DNA of 64,000 bases from Polytrichum commune (taxonomy: Eukaryota > Streptophyta > Polytrichopsida > Polytrichales > Polytrichaceae), in contig OX485805.1 of the NCBI GenBank assembly GCA_950295325.1, positions 62,501-126,500 of the forward strand, read 5' to 3'. The position numbers and the translations under genes are program-made. This document shows positions 1 to 12,200 of this stretch, piece by piece. The first letter of the stretch is position 1. Each line of letters starts with the position of its first letter. The notes beneath the pieces are model-generated. The model worked only from the letters and a program-made list of their open reading frames with translations. It did not search any database and was not told the origin of the DNA.

Positions 1-1100
1 TATACCCCTAAATATATCATAATGGATTAACCCCGACCCATACACCACACTTATACGTAAGTGTGTCCAACCCCATTCTTGTTTTGTAAAAGTAATTTCA
101 ATCGGCCCCTAAGTAAACACATAATCGGACCCCTTTTTACCCTGTTCCCTGAATTAGACCGAAATAGACAACACTTTTCACCCTGTTTGCCTAATTTTAG
201 TGTACCCTTAAATAGATCATAATCGATTCCACCCCACCCATCCACCGCGCTTATACGTAATTGTGTCCAACCCCATTCTTTTTTTGTATAAGTAATTTCA
301 ATGGGGCCCTGAATAAATCCCAATTCGGACCCCTTTTTACCATGTTCCTGAATTAGATGTCTTTTTCACCCTGTTTGCCTAATTTTAGTGGACCCCTAAA
401 TAGATCATAATCCATTCCACCCTACCCATTGACCGCACTTATACGTAAGTGTGTCCAAACCCGTTCGTGTTTTGTAAAATTAATTTCAATGGGGCCCTAA
501 GTAAATCCCTAATCGGAGCCCTTTTTACCATGTTCCTGAAATAGACAACATTTTCACCCTGTTTGCCTAATTTTAATGGGGCCCTAAATATATCATAATC
601 GATGTTACCCGATTCGTATACCGCACTTATACGTAAGTGTGCTGAAACCCATTCTTGTTTTGTAAAAGTAATTTCAATGGGGCCCTAAGTAAATCCCAAT
701 TCGGACCCCTTTTTACCATGTTCCTGAAATAGACAACATTTTCACCCTGTTTGCCTAATTTTAATGGGGCCCTAAATATATCATAATCGATGTTACCCGA
801 TTCGTATACCGCACTTATACGTAAGTGTGATGAAATCCATTCTTGTTTCGTATGCCTATTTTCAATCCGGGCCTAAATAAATCCACATCCGGACCCCTTT
901 TACCCCGATCCTGAAATAGATATCACTTTTTCACCCTGTTTGCCTAATTTTAGTCGGGGCCTAAATAGATCATATTCGAATCCACCCGACCCATATACCG
1001 CACTTATACGTAAGTGCGTCCAACCCCATGTGTGTTTCGTGGACCTACTTTCAATTGGCCCCTAAGTAAATCCAACATCGGACCCCTTTTTACCAGGGTT
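1..1100. repeat. Satellite-like tandem repeat, ~188-bp monomer, about 6 copies
   Basis: The word TTATACGTAA recurs at 51, 251, 439, 627, 815 and 1003, that is one spacing of 200 and then four of 188 bp. Each monomer also carries CCCTGTTTGCCTAATTTTA and CGGACCCCTTTTTACC. The array is cut by the window edge, so its true length is unknown. Reading frames inside it are incidental. A related block lies in reverse orientation near 42.64-43.05 kb. Confidence 0.88.
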
Positions 1101-2395
1101 TCCGATTAACACCCAAGTGTGCTGAATTCCATTTGCATTCCACCCTGATAGCCTAGTGTGTTGAATTCCATCAACACACTAGTATTCCATCAAATAGTGT
1201 AGGGTCTCAAGATAATGTGCTGAATTCCATTTGTATCCAACACCCTAAACGAATGGAAATCGAATCCATAATAATGTGCTGAATTCCATTTGTATGTATA
1301 ACTCACATACAACCATGTGAATCGCCCCTAAACGAATGACATTCCTAATATCCAAGTGTGTGGAATTCCATTCCATTCGTATCCAATCGTAAATAAATCC
1401 GCTCGTAAATAGATGAAAATATATGCCTATTTTCAATCGGTCATAAATAGATGAGATAAATATTTTTATCAGCCACCTACTTTTAGTCGGGACATGTGGC
1501 AGAGGGGCTATTTTCCAAATTTTATATTCATTTAACTGACTAAAATGGCTATTATATAGATTTTTCTTTATTTGTTTTATCTGCGGGAGGAGTGACAGAG
1601 CCGCGCCGGGAGGCAGGCAGGCAGGCGGGGGAGTGACGGACCAGCGGCGGGAGGCAGGCAGGCGGGGGAGTGACGGACCAGCGGCGGGAGGCAGGCAGGC
1701 GGGGGAGTGACGGACCAGCGGCGGGAGGCAGCGAGAGGGAGGGAGCGCCGGGAAGCAGCGCCGGGATTGAGGGAGCGCCGGGAAGCAGCGCCGGGAGGGA
1801 GGGAGGGAGGGAGGCACTCCACCCCGAATACCCAAGTGCGTGGAATTCCATTTGTATCCAACCCTTTGAATCCGCTCGTAAATAGATGAAGATATATGCG
1901 TAAATAGATAAATAGATGAGATAAATATTTTTACCCTAACCCCTACTTTTAGTCGGGACGTGTGGCAGAGGGGTTCTTTTTCCAAATTTTATATGAATTT
2001 AACTGACTAAAATTGCTATATAGATTTTTCTTTATTTGTTTCATCTGCGGGAGGAGTGACGGAGCCGCGCCGGGAGGCAGCGTGTAAGGCAGGCAGGTGG
2101 GGGAGTGACGGAGCAGCGGCGGGAGGCAGCGCGAGGGAGGGAGCGCTGGGAGGGAGCGCTGGGAGGGAGCGCCAGGAAGCAGCGCCAGAAAGCAGCGCCG
2201 GGAGGCAGCGCGCGGGAGGCAGCGAGGTACTCCTAAACGAATACCCAAGTGCGTGGAATTCCATTTGTATCCAACCCCCCCTTTTGAATCCGCTCGTAAA
2301 TAGGTGAAAATATATGCCTATTTTCAATCGGTCATAAATAGATGATAAATATTTATATCAGCGACCTACTTTTATGCCTATTTTCAATCGGTCCT
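1101..2395. repeat. Tandemly duplicated ~450-bp blocks following the satellite
   Basis: From about 1370 to 1835 a block runs from GTGGAATTCCATT through CCGCTCGTAAATAGATG, a CTACTTTTAGTCGGGAC segment and an ATAGATTTTTCTTTATTTG segment into a GC-rich tract. The same order recurs from about 1835 to 2245, and a third copy starts at 2245 and stops near 2395. The short motif GCTGAATTCCATTTG is scattered through 1110-1290. The proline-, serine- and arginine-rich frames here are products of the GC-rich tracts and were not called as genes. Confidence 0.75.
1613..1735. repeat. GC-rich minisatellite, ~37-bp unit
   Basis: A unit of the form GGGGGAGTGACGGACCAGCG plus GCGGGAGGCAGGCAGGC repeats about three times and decays into GCGCCGGGA(G)n. 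A shorter relative sits at 2090-2230 in the next tandem block. It is strongly purine-rich on the plus strand. Confidence 0.8.
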
Positions 2396-5300
2396 ACTCA
2401 TCTTCCTTGTAATTATCAAAATAATGCTTGACTTAATGCCCTTAAGATTAATTGTTACAATTTGCAAAAAATTTAGTAATGAGTTACTAAATTCTAGCGA
2501 AACCTAAACGGTCGAGTCCGTATACGAGTGACCAAAGCCTAGTACCTCCGGCCTAAATATCCGGCCCCATGTCACAAGTAGTGAGTTTCATGGTGTGTAG
2601 GCTACAGTCTAAGTAATCCGTATGCATGTAGTGAAATTCAAAGGTTAAACATTCGCCTATTGCTTATATACCAGCCCTGTGCAACCTCTCCAACGCATAT
2701 GGGATAGCTCTACGCCACTGCTTCAGGACCTCGATACTCCGTCCGTCTCTAACTCTTCGCCTCCTTCGACCATCTTCCTTGTTGTAGGCTATGGACTTCT
2801 TTCAAATCCTTAAACTTTGATTTGTTTTTGTCAAAAAATGATTTGAAATATGGAAATTCTATAGTAGCATTCAACCTGTTTGCACTTCCAAATTTGAGAA
2901 TTTTTATAATGACAAATAGCCATCCATTAACAATTTAAAGTTTTGCTTGACGAGAGGTTGTGGAAGTCTTTTTTCTATGGCCCTGCAAAAAATCTATTTT
3001 TTAAAATTTAGGCTTGAGCCGCATGGGTTTCAGAGAGGGCCTCACACCCAGGAAGTTCACAAAGAGCAATTATTTTCAGATATTGTGCTCCCTATGACGA
3101 TTGAGAAGGACTCACAGTTAGTTACCGATGAACCGGCAGAGTTTGAGAAGTAACTGGTTGAAGTTCAAGAATCCAGGAACCTCACTAATCACTTTAGAGC
3201 AATCCATTAAACATACCTCAAATCAATATAACGGAGACTAAAGGTGTCAACATGTAACAGGTTGGATTAGCAAGCAGCAGGATCTCAACCGATTATGCTC
3301 AAAAATCTCCCCCGATCACCGCTCCACTTTCCTCACTCTTATTCGCAAGAGCCGAGGAGAATGTCTCCTCCTTTAGTGAACCCCGTGCGTACGTTTTCTT
3401 CCGAGAAAAGGGATTGTGTATCCCTCAATTCTTACAGGGTAAAGGTTCAGGGAGATTCATTAATCAAGTGACACACAAGTACGACCAACCGGCATTGATC
3501 ACATCCAACACTGCTTTCAGTTTATGGTCAGCACATAATTAAACTTCAAGAAAAATTTTCACTCTCTTCCCGAGAATGGGAGTGAGGGCTTCAACTATTA
3601 TGTATTAAAATAATTGACATACTTGAATATGATTGACACAGAATTAAGGTGGCCAGGGAGAAGAACATCATAACTTGTGACTTAACCTTAGACGATGGTC
3701 ATACACATTCTCAAGGCACTGATAGATCCTCGCACATGACATTAATATGATAAACCAATCACTCCATACAATCACACTGAGACAAAAGTCATAGCCACAT
3801 GAGGATTGCGACAAATCATTTCACAGGAACAACGGGCTTCACACCCGACTAGGAATTGGAAAGGTGATTATTAGATAGTTATCCGTAGATCGTTGTCATA
3901 CACCTAATTGATTGCGCACCAAATTATATCTGCTCACAAAAGAACTATGCACACACAAATATATGACTTTAGACAATGGCACGTGACAGATTCAACCTTA
4001 ACCAAACTCAACTCCCTTCTCGAGAGATCAGTTTCCAGATTCACAAAATAGTCATAATTCTCCTTATTCTACTCAAGATCATTCAAATTACTCCGCCGAG
4101 AACAAATTGGCTTCATGCCTACAATTCAGTAATGTTATGACAATGGCTAGACTTACAATGTAAAGAAAAAATCCTCTCTCTTCTCGAGAGGGACATACTC
4201 CACACTCTCCTCTCTCCCCCGATTCTCTCTCCCCTTTTTACATATGTATTTTTGCAAAGTGAAGACCTTCACTAACAGAAGGTGTGCCGGTTTGTAGCCA
4301 GGCTCTGAAAAATCTTCTCAAATTCCCCCCACATGTCTATAATCCACTCCTTAACCTCATGGCCAAAGCCCATATATACCTCTAACCACTTCCTGGTACT
4401 CTTTTAGTTAGTATAAGCTAATATGAGTGGTGTTTTTACATTTCAAGTTAAGTATGTGGATTTTGACTACAAAAATCTTCAAAATTTAGAAATGTATCCA
4501 GAAAACCCAAAAAATCTAGTTTACAAGCATGGAGGTCCGCGGTATGGGAAGCTAACCATGCACGTGTATGGGATGTGCAGGTTGCTTTGTGACACTTACT
4601 AGAGTTGCGAAGAAGTCAAGATAAATTAAAGGGCACTAGCAAAGGTTGCAACAACAAATGACTTCATGCCCCAAATGCTTACTACTTTGTTGAACTCACA
4701 ACGGCCATTACTTGTTTCAAGGGTCCATCCATGCTCATGATGTCCCTAGTGGAAGTAGGCGATGTATTCTTGGGGTTGAGTGCCAATGTCATGTCCTCCT
4801 TCAATCTAGAGGGAGTTGGTGAGGTTGGTATTGACTGTAGAACTCAACTACCTTCACTTGTTCCTAGGGTTGACCGTATCGTAGTGACTTAGAGCATCCT
4901 CCGAATTAAGATGACTAAAATACCTAATTTCTTTGTCGTATTTTGTTATTGATTTGTGGTTGTCTTCTCTTGATATATTGGTAGGTGTCATCATTCTCCT
5001 TTCAAAAGCTCCTTTGCCTTGTATTCAACATGATGGACTTTTAAGTAACTTCAAAATCCTCTTTTGTTGTAAGAAACTATTTTCTTGGTGATATCTCTTG
5101 AAGTAGTCTTGTATGTTCAAATGTTTCTTCTAATTTTTTTATTTGTTTTTTGTAATTTTTTTCTTTTTTGGACTTCTTTATGTGCTGCAGTTGTTTTTTT
5201 ACGCTCAAGTGTACTTTCTAAGTTTTGATCTAGATCATGTTCACTTCTCTTCGTGCGTCACAATTTTGTAATTCCTTCATGCACGGGGGGGGTCACACCC

Positions 5301-6060
5301 CCTTACATTTTGTAACCACGTGCGATAATGGGGTATTTAATGGGGGGGTATTTATGCACCTCTCGGTATTTTTTCCCTCCCTATTTGTAGATATAAAGTT
5401 ACTTTGACATATTTTTAAGCACCCTATGTTTATTTGTAAATTTTTAGAGAGACCAATTTTTGGCATCATTTTTTTTTTATAAATCGTACAAGTACCAAAT
5501 AATGAACGGAATACTATAGCATTGCAAAATCAACTATGTAAGCAACAAACGTTCCACACCATCCATCTTATCATTTAACCGGTTTCAATTAGTTATACCA
5601 ATGCTAAAGCATTCAAAATGCCATTCAAAACACAACCAATAACACTTGGAGTTTAGTTAAAAGATTACCAATGAACATGAAGATAACAAAATGTACAAGC
5701 TAACATAGACAAGTTGTAAACACGGATAGAACAAAACAAGAATTATAATCAATTGTCATAAGACATGAAATTTTGCATAATTATCTACTCCAAAACAAAA
5801 GATTGCATTCAATTGAAAAAACCAAATACAAAAATTGAAAACATTTACTTTAATTGTGTTCACAAACACATTCAACCTTGTACCAAATATTTACAATGTG
5901 AAGGGTTAGGATATAACTATGCACCCTCCGATACATATCAAGGTACATATCGATATCCTCTACAATGTCATGATAAGACAAAATGTTTTGGAGAGGTTTA
6001 ACACCAATGATGACAAATAACTAAAACTAATTATTGGCATGAGGCGGGAAACCTTCGAAG
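2396..6060. other. Long stretch without a supportable gene
   Basis: AT-rich DNA with frequent stops in all frames. The best reading frames (68 codons at 2947-3153 and 78 codons at 5765-6001) lack recognisable motifs or convincing splice context. CT-rich runs occur at 4160-4240, and C/G homopolymers near 5284-5350. No inverted-repeat-bounded element was recognised. Confidence 0.5.
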
Positions 6061-6075
6061 TCTCCAACCACTCCA

Positions 6076-7235
6076 TCACGTATCCTCCAAGGCAAAGCGC
6101 AATCCTCTGAGTCTACCATGGTGAGGTGCCAAATGTTGTAGCAAATCATCGATCATCTACAAAAGGTTGTTGTAGCAAAAAGGCAATGAATAGAATGTTG
6201 GCATATTAGACACTACTAGCAAGACAAGTAAAACTAATAACAAAAATTTATGAAGAACGAACTACATTCCAATCTTAATTCTCATAATTTCATGGCTTGA
6301 AAACTAGATTTTTTGAGCTAAATAACTTATAAAAAGTTACATAAATTATCTGATCAGCTGCAGCACTAATAATCCTTTCTTCTGATTGCCAAACATGTCT
6401 ACTAAGACTAAAAAAATATCTACCTTGTAACCCACTCCCTTCAACTTTAGGTCCACCAATGTTGGTCTTGATCATCATTTTCCGTTTCTTTTTTTATATA
6501 CGTGAATGGACCCCCTCACCCATATACATGCTCGGAAGTTCCTCATCCTGACCGTCACTTAGAAAATCTCCAAAGCCAAAGTCAGCTCCTGTAGGAGCCA
6601 CTTCAACACCTTCTGCAGGTGTCAAGGCCTCTGCTTCAGCAGCAGCTGCTGCCCATTTCGCTTCATGCTCCTGGGAAGTTTCCAGAAAATAATGAGAATT
6701 CCACCGTACTTTTGGAAAATTGGCACATTATCAAGACAGCATGGTCAAAACAACACCTTTCTACCCAAAGTGTGAGGAAACACTCATTAGTTTTAGTTGC
6801 TTCAAGCTCCCTATAGAAGCTTTCAAATTTCTGTAAGCAAGAAAAAGTTAGAAAACATTCATACCTTTTCAGCTCTTGCATGCTCTGTTTCTACAGACAA
6901 CCGATATTCTTCCATTGACCCCATGGGTACAACATAGAATAATGGTTCCTGGAATATCAGACAATGCAAAAATTAAACCATGCTTGTCTTAAGTAATGCA
7001 TGAGATCGTTAAGAACCCAGAATGCCAATAGAGGGCACAATACTAAAGCGGTCTTCCAACTAGAAGATGATTACCCATCAGCCCATGAATCATAATCTAC
7101 AGGCGCAGGAAACAACGGGTTTAGGAAAGCTTCAAGATGAGGAAGATAGGGGTGGTCAGAAGGGAAGGCCTCTTCCTCATCGAAGTACAGACACACCAAT
7201 TTGATAAACCTCTTTGCCGACTCTAAGTCGGCCAT
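6076..7235 (-). pseudogene. Unrecognised multi-exon gene, probably broken
   Basis: Several minus-strand segments read like real exons with splice signals: 7235-7075 (starts MADLESAKRFIKL, contains PYLPHLEAFLNPLFPAPVD), 6948-6865 (EPLFYVVPMGSMEEYRLSV, ending EHARAEK before GTATG), 6830-6765 (KFESFYRELEATK), 6670-6494 (EHEAKWAAAAAEAEALTP, then an acidic FGFGDFLSDGQDEELPS stretch) and 6156-6076 (MIDDLLQHLAPHHGRLRG, ending in TGA). The middle joins are phase 0. The first join (7075 to 6948) is out of phase. A TAA at 6494-6496 interrupts the frame just before a basic KKKRK run that continues as KTNIGGPKVEGSG. The family is not recognised. The composition suggests a small charged protein with a helical middle and an acidic tail. 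The phase break and the stop suggest decay or missed splicing. Confidence 0.4.
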
Positions 7236-7467
7236 AGTTCTCCAGATTTTTTGATTTGTACCAATCGCCAATTCCAATCACTACCCAATTTGGTATCTGT
7301 TCCCTCCCAGGCTCCTCTGGATGCAACCACTGATGCCCAGAAACACATCCGATCGTATCCCTCGAAATACAAAACCCCAAGATCCAATCCCACAACGCAC
7401 ACACCCAATACTCGTACTCAACCGCAACCGACCCAACAACTTCTTCACACCCAATACTCTTACTTCT

Positions 7468-7557
7468 TCAGGGTCTTCCCGCTACGGCATCGGGAGCGGC
7501 CTCCTCCTCATCCTCGTAGTTGAGAAGCTCCTCAGGTTCCGCATAAGTCTCGGCCAT
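7468..7557 (-). CDS. Short N-terminal exon resembling UAP56/DDX39 helicase start (tentative)
   Basis: An ATG at 7557 opens a 29-codon frame beginning MAETYAEPEELLNYEDEEE and ending in TGA at 7468-7470. The pattern acidic-ELL-(D/N)YE-(D/E)n followed by a proline and valine/alanine tail is typical of the extreme N-terminus of the mRNA-export helicase UAP56/DDX39 (plant RH15/RH56). None of the helicase core (Q motif, Walker A, DECD) follows on this strand, so at best this is an isolated first exon or a relic. It lies about 320 bp upstream of the unrecognised minus-strand gene and could instead be that gene's first exon. The assignment rests on a very short, low-complexity match. Confidence 0.3.
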   Translation of the reverse strand: MAETYAEPEELLNYEDEEEAAPDAVAGRP

Positions 7558-7619
7558 TTTCTCCCAACGTTTTGTCTGCACAACCAAAAACTATCTGTTT
7601 CTTGAAGCAGAGGAGCAGA

Positions 7620-8629
7620 AACTCCGGCGCTTTGGCTCCAAATTGCACAGGAGGATGAATGACAACCAGGTAATACAAAGTTGAATCTTACCGCACAACA
7701 ATCAAGAAAAATCAAGAAGTTGGAGTTCGAAATTGACTCTTACTGCAAGAGGAGCAAGCCAAATCTTTGGCGCTTGTGAAACACCTGTGTGAATGTTGTG
7801 AATGCTATGGAGCAACGAAGAAAGCTCCAAAAAATGTGTCTTACCTACCGCCTTTGTGCCACGCTTCACTGCTTCACCCCTTCACGCTTCACCAACGCAA
7901 GACCTCCTACCCAAACGCTTCACCGCCTTCACGCCACTATGTTTGTCCAAACCCTAAGCCAACCCAAGGGCCGTTGAGAAGTCACAATGTTCCTTCCCCC
8001 AAAAAAATCCACAACATTTTCCCTCCATACTAATACTTTTCATTCAAATTTTGACAGAATTTACACAATTCTTCATCCAAGTAGTCAAACCCATAATTAT
8101 TCTATTGATTCTACTACACACATTTGGGGGGATCCAATATCTATAATCCTATTTTTTTTCTACTGATTACTAAAATGGAGGAATTATTCACTGCCCTATT
8201 TTATATATAATCATGTATGGGACATATTTCCAAAGCTATGGTAAATCTAACAAAGTTATAAAATTTACCCTCAACGAATTAAATTGACTCTATTTTTTTA
8301 TCTCACGTGGTTTCTAAAATTCCGATAGTCACCCCCCCGTGCCTTCATGTGTTGTAGTTGTCGTTTCAAGCTCAAGTGTTACTTCTAAGTGTTGTTCTAG
8401 ATCTTGTCAACTCCTCCTCGTATGTTGTGTCATTGCAACATCTTCAAGTGCCAAGCATATGCATCCTCCTGTAAATGCATTTGATACCAAGCAAATGCAT
8501 CCTCCTGTAAAGAGGCAGCGAAAACCTCTTGAAATTTAGCAACGGGAATATCATTTGCGGCATTTGTGCATGTGATTTTGCATGTGCAGGTTCCAGTATG
8601 AAAACTGCAGATGCTTACTGTGTTTAATT
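7620..8629. other. Intergenic, no supportable gene
   Basis: Mixed sequence with short frames in all directions and no family motif. AT-rich from 8030 to 8300. Nothing that looks like an RNA gene or a terminal inverted repeat was seen. Confidence 0.5.
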
Positions 8630-9061
8630 CTACCTAATTGACTTCACACACCGCTTTCTTCCATTTAAGCATAATCTTTCAAAATCAACAAAATCCTCAC
8701 CTTTGAAGGAATTATCCGAAAAATTGGGGATGTTCACACTAGAAGGATTGAATGGTCCGTAATAAAAACAAGCTTCACTCTTAGTGAAAAACCCACCATT
8801 CCAACAACCGTACCCAAATTTATTAACTGGGAAATTTTCAGCTTTGTGTTGGCTATAAACCAAAAACAAAAACCGGAGATCCACTCTCAATCTTGGGTAA
8901 CCGTTGCGAATAATAATTTCATTAAAACCATCACCACCATTCCAAACTTTGCCAAAAATCTTTTCTTGGAGGTGAATAGGTAGATTAAGGAAATTTGTCC
9001 GAAATCCTTTCAGGTATATTGGGTGGTTTGGTCCTATGTGAATACCAACTCCCCAATATTG
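8630..9061 (-). CDS. Open frame of ~144 codons abutting the truncated hAT copy, unrecognised
   Basis: The minus strand is open from the hAT junction down to a stop at 8630. It encodes a sequence of ordinary, non-repetitive composition rich in aromatic residues and glycine (for example LNLPIHLQEKIFGKVWNGG and FGYGCWNGGFFTKSEACF). The frame upstream of 9062 runs antisense through the transposon's GC-rich repeats and is not real. What remains could be the 3' part of a gene whose 5' part was lost where the transposon now begins. No family was recognised and no start codon can be assigned. Confidence 0.3.
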   Translation of the reverse strand, partial: QYWGVGIHIGPNHPIYLKGFRTNFLNLPIHLQEKIFGKVWNGGDGFNEIIIRNGYPRLRVDLRFLFLVYSQHKAENFPVNKFGYGCWNGGFFTKSEACFYYGPFNPSSVNIPNFSDNSFKGEDFVDFERLCLNGRKRCVKSIR

Positions 9062-9253
9062 GGCGGTCGCTGTCGCCGCCTTGGCCTTCTTCGCCTTCAC
9101 CCTGGCCTTCCTCGCGTTTGCTGTCGCCGCCTTGGCCTTCCTCGCCTTCGCCCTGGCCTTCCTCGCCCTGGCCCTGGCCTTCCTCGCCTTCGCTGTCGCC
9201 GCCTTGGCAATCCTCGCCTTCGCCCTTGGCCTTCCTCGTCGTCGCATTCGAAG

Positions 9254-12200
9254 ATGTCTCCAGGGCCTTCTTCCTCCGCGAAACGGCCAACTTTCAAACA
9301 GAGGGTGTTGCTCATAACACCTAGGGGAGACTTGTCCACTGCGGCAATGGTGGAGGTCGTGGCCAACAAATCCGATGGAGCAAGCTTGGAGGACTCCTCC
9401 TCCACCCCAACGCCCAGGGCCTCCCCATCCCCAGCTGCATCTACCGACATTGGTGGTTCTCAAACCACGGTTGAGGCTCCGGAGATTGGTGGAGACACCG
9501 AGCTCATCCCCTCCGTGCATGAGGTGCCTTCGAAACAACGGAAAGCTGCAAAAAGAAGGTATGTTTGCACCTCTCTGATTTCCTTACAATCCAGCCATCA
9601 AAGCTTTAGATCTTTCGCACTACTTCCTGTTGTTGCTCTTCACTAACTTATTCGCGTTTTGCATATAGTTTCTGCAGTAGTTTCTGCTGGCTTGTGTTCT
9701 ACAAGCACTTTGCCATACTGGTTATGTATACGTTGCGCATCTAGAAACTTCTGTTTTGAGGTTTAAAAATGGGATAGGTCTGTGATTGCGACATGATCAT
9801 TGTTTATTCTTGCCAATGTTGTTTGTTTCCGAGATGTTTCCTGTATGTAGTTGCCAAGAGCCTCAGTTCATTTTGACGTCCCTGCTGCTGTGCTTCTAAG
9901 ACTTCCCCAGTGTCTTATGGGGGGAGTCAACATGCAATTAGGTCATTCAAAAATGCCTGGTAGATTCTGCTCTTGCTCTTGCTCTTGCATTATGTTTTTT
10001 CCTCAGGGTGTAGGTCTTGTAATTTTATTGTTTCTTTTGCAAATGATGTCTGCATATATGTTCTTACTGTTACAAGCTCTAGTCTTGCATTCTTGCTCCA
10101 TATGAAGTGGATTGTATTAGCCACAGTAGTAGTTAAAGCAACGAATTTGGGTTATATTCTGTACATTGAGTGCAAATGGCTGTGTTATTTTTCTGCAGTC
10201 TTGAACTTCAACAGGTTATTTCTTAACCTCAACCGGCTCATCTGTAACTAACTGCCGATTCTCCCCGATCGTAGGTCTGTCGTATTTTCACTCTTCAGAG
10301 ACGAAGTAGATTTCAGAGTGTGAACAAGAATTATTAGTTGGCAGCAGCTGGCCCTAATTGAAGAAGACTTCACTCTTTCTCAATTCTGAGTTACGATTTT
10401 TTTTCTGTTGGACTTAATTCTCTAAAATTCAATTGTGAGAAAATCTCATCACTTCAAGGATTAACCTATGAGCAGAGTTCTAATTATCACATATACAACA
10501 GTAACCCCAGGTGTTATTCCTACTTAACGGTTTCAGACTCAACTGGTTCATCTGTAAGTATGTACATTCACTTTGTCTCTTTCTCCTCTCTCAAGAAATC
10601 AAGGTAACAGATTTGACCTGCTAATCTGAACAATATCTGTTTCTGTTGACTGTTTTTCTTGAATTTGAAAGGCCTTGGTCGCCATCAGAGAGCTTTCTCT
10701 TGGCAGTTTCAATTCTGAATGTAGCCCTACGCTTCTGAAAGGTAAAAACACCTTACTTTTGTGCACTCGGCAATTTTTTATCCTTCAGCGCTCAATTCTT
10801 GCTTCTGTTCTTCCACCATCCACTTTGCATTGTCCTCATTCAATGAGAATAGACTACAGACCTAAAAAGGATTTCATGGGTGGTACACTGCATCTTATTC
10901 CCTCTCTGGTTCACTAAAATGTTCTGATGTTTCACTTGAAGTCTCAGACTGTGCACCCCTTATTTCCCAGGCTCAACTGGTTCATCTGTAAGTATGTACT
11001 AGTCGGTTCTCCCGAGCATTGGGTCCCGTTGCTTTGAGCACTAACCTGGAACTTACTGTAGGAATGTCTATTCGTACTCATAATTGTTGGAACTCATATG
11101 ATTATCTTATTCATTGTCAATGTGCTAATTCTCTTTCTCATTGTGTGGTGCAGATTCCAGGACACTTGGCAAGCCAAGTACCCTTGGTCAGAGCAGGATG
11201 CGGAGGGTGATGGCAGATTTGAGAAGGTCAGGTGTGTCATTTGCTCGAAAATCAATGGCAGGGATAAGATTCTTGATGCTAAAGATGACAACTTAAAAAA
11301 ACATCAGGGTTGGAAAAAATGTCTCTCTGATATGCCTAACATGAAGTTGAAGAGGGGGGAGTGGTATTGGGACTCAAACTCCGGCCACAAGCGCGCTGAA
11401 AGGGCATTTGCTGCACTACCAACGGGCGACATTGCCACAATGGTTGCAGCAGGGGCTCCTCCCAAAAGGAAAGAGGTTCAAATGGCTATCATCTTCCACT
11501 TGCTCCAATTCGGGAGGCCAATGACCGAGTATCCTCCTATGAAGGAACTCTTGCAATTCCTTGGTGTCCCTAAGGTGAGTACCCTAACCTTATTTAATTT
11601 TCATTTTTTTCTTTTTTCTCATTTTTTGTTGCAGCATTAGCTTTGTTGATAATGTGCTTTGAATGGCTTTGTAGGTTCCATTGAAGCATTGGACCGAGGG
11701 TGCAGGTTGGGAAATGGGTGAGAGCTTGCTTAATGTTGTGCAAGCCAAGACAAAGGAAATAGTAAGTGCTGCCCCATATTTTTCAATCAGTTGTGATGAA
11801 GTAACAACGCTGGACAACCAGTCTTGGATTAGTATTCATGTGTACACAATTTCTGATTGGGAAAGAGTGTCCTCTCTTCTGTCTTTGGAACGCGTGATCG
11901 ATGGTGGTTCAGCTGAAAACATAACTAAGATCATTGTTGGTGCCCTTTCTAAACAAGGTGGGCTAACCCCCCAACAAATAAGGGATCGGTTCATGGCATT
12001 CGGGGCAGATGGTGCTTCGGTCCTACAAGGCAAGAGGAATGGCGTTACTAACAAATTGCAAGTCTCTCATGCGCCACACATGCAAGGCATGCATTGTGTG
12101 GCACATCGAAGCAACCTTGCAGTGCAATGTCTATCAGATCTGGAGATGGTGAGTAGGATAGAAACCCTACTAGCAGCCTTGCACAGGTATTTCAGCAAGT

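Noticed and set aside
1245-2327. Proline/serine-rich frames of up to 246 codons on both strands
   Set aside because: They lie in GC-rich minisatellite DNA, are open in several frames at once and repeat with the DNA unit.
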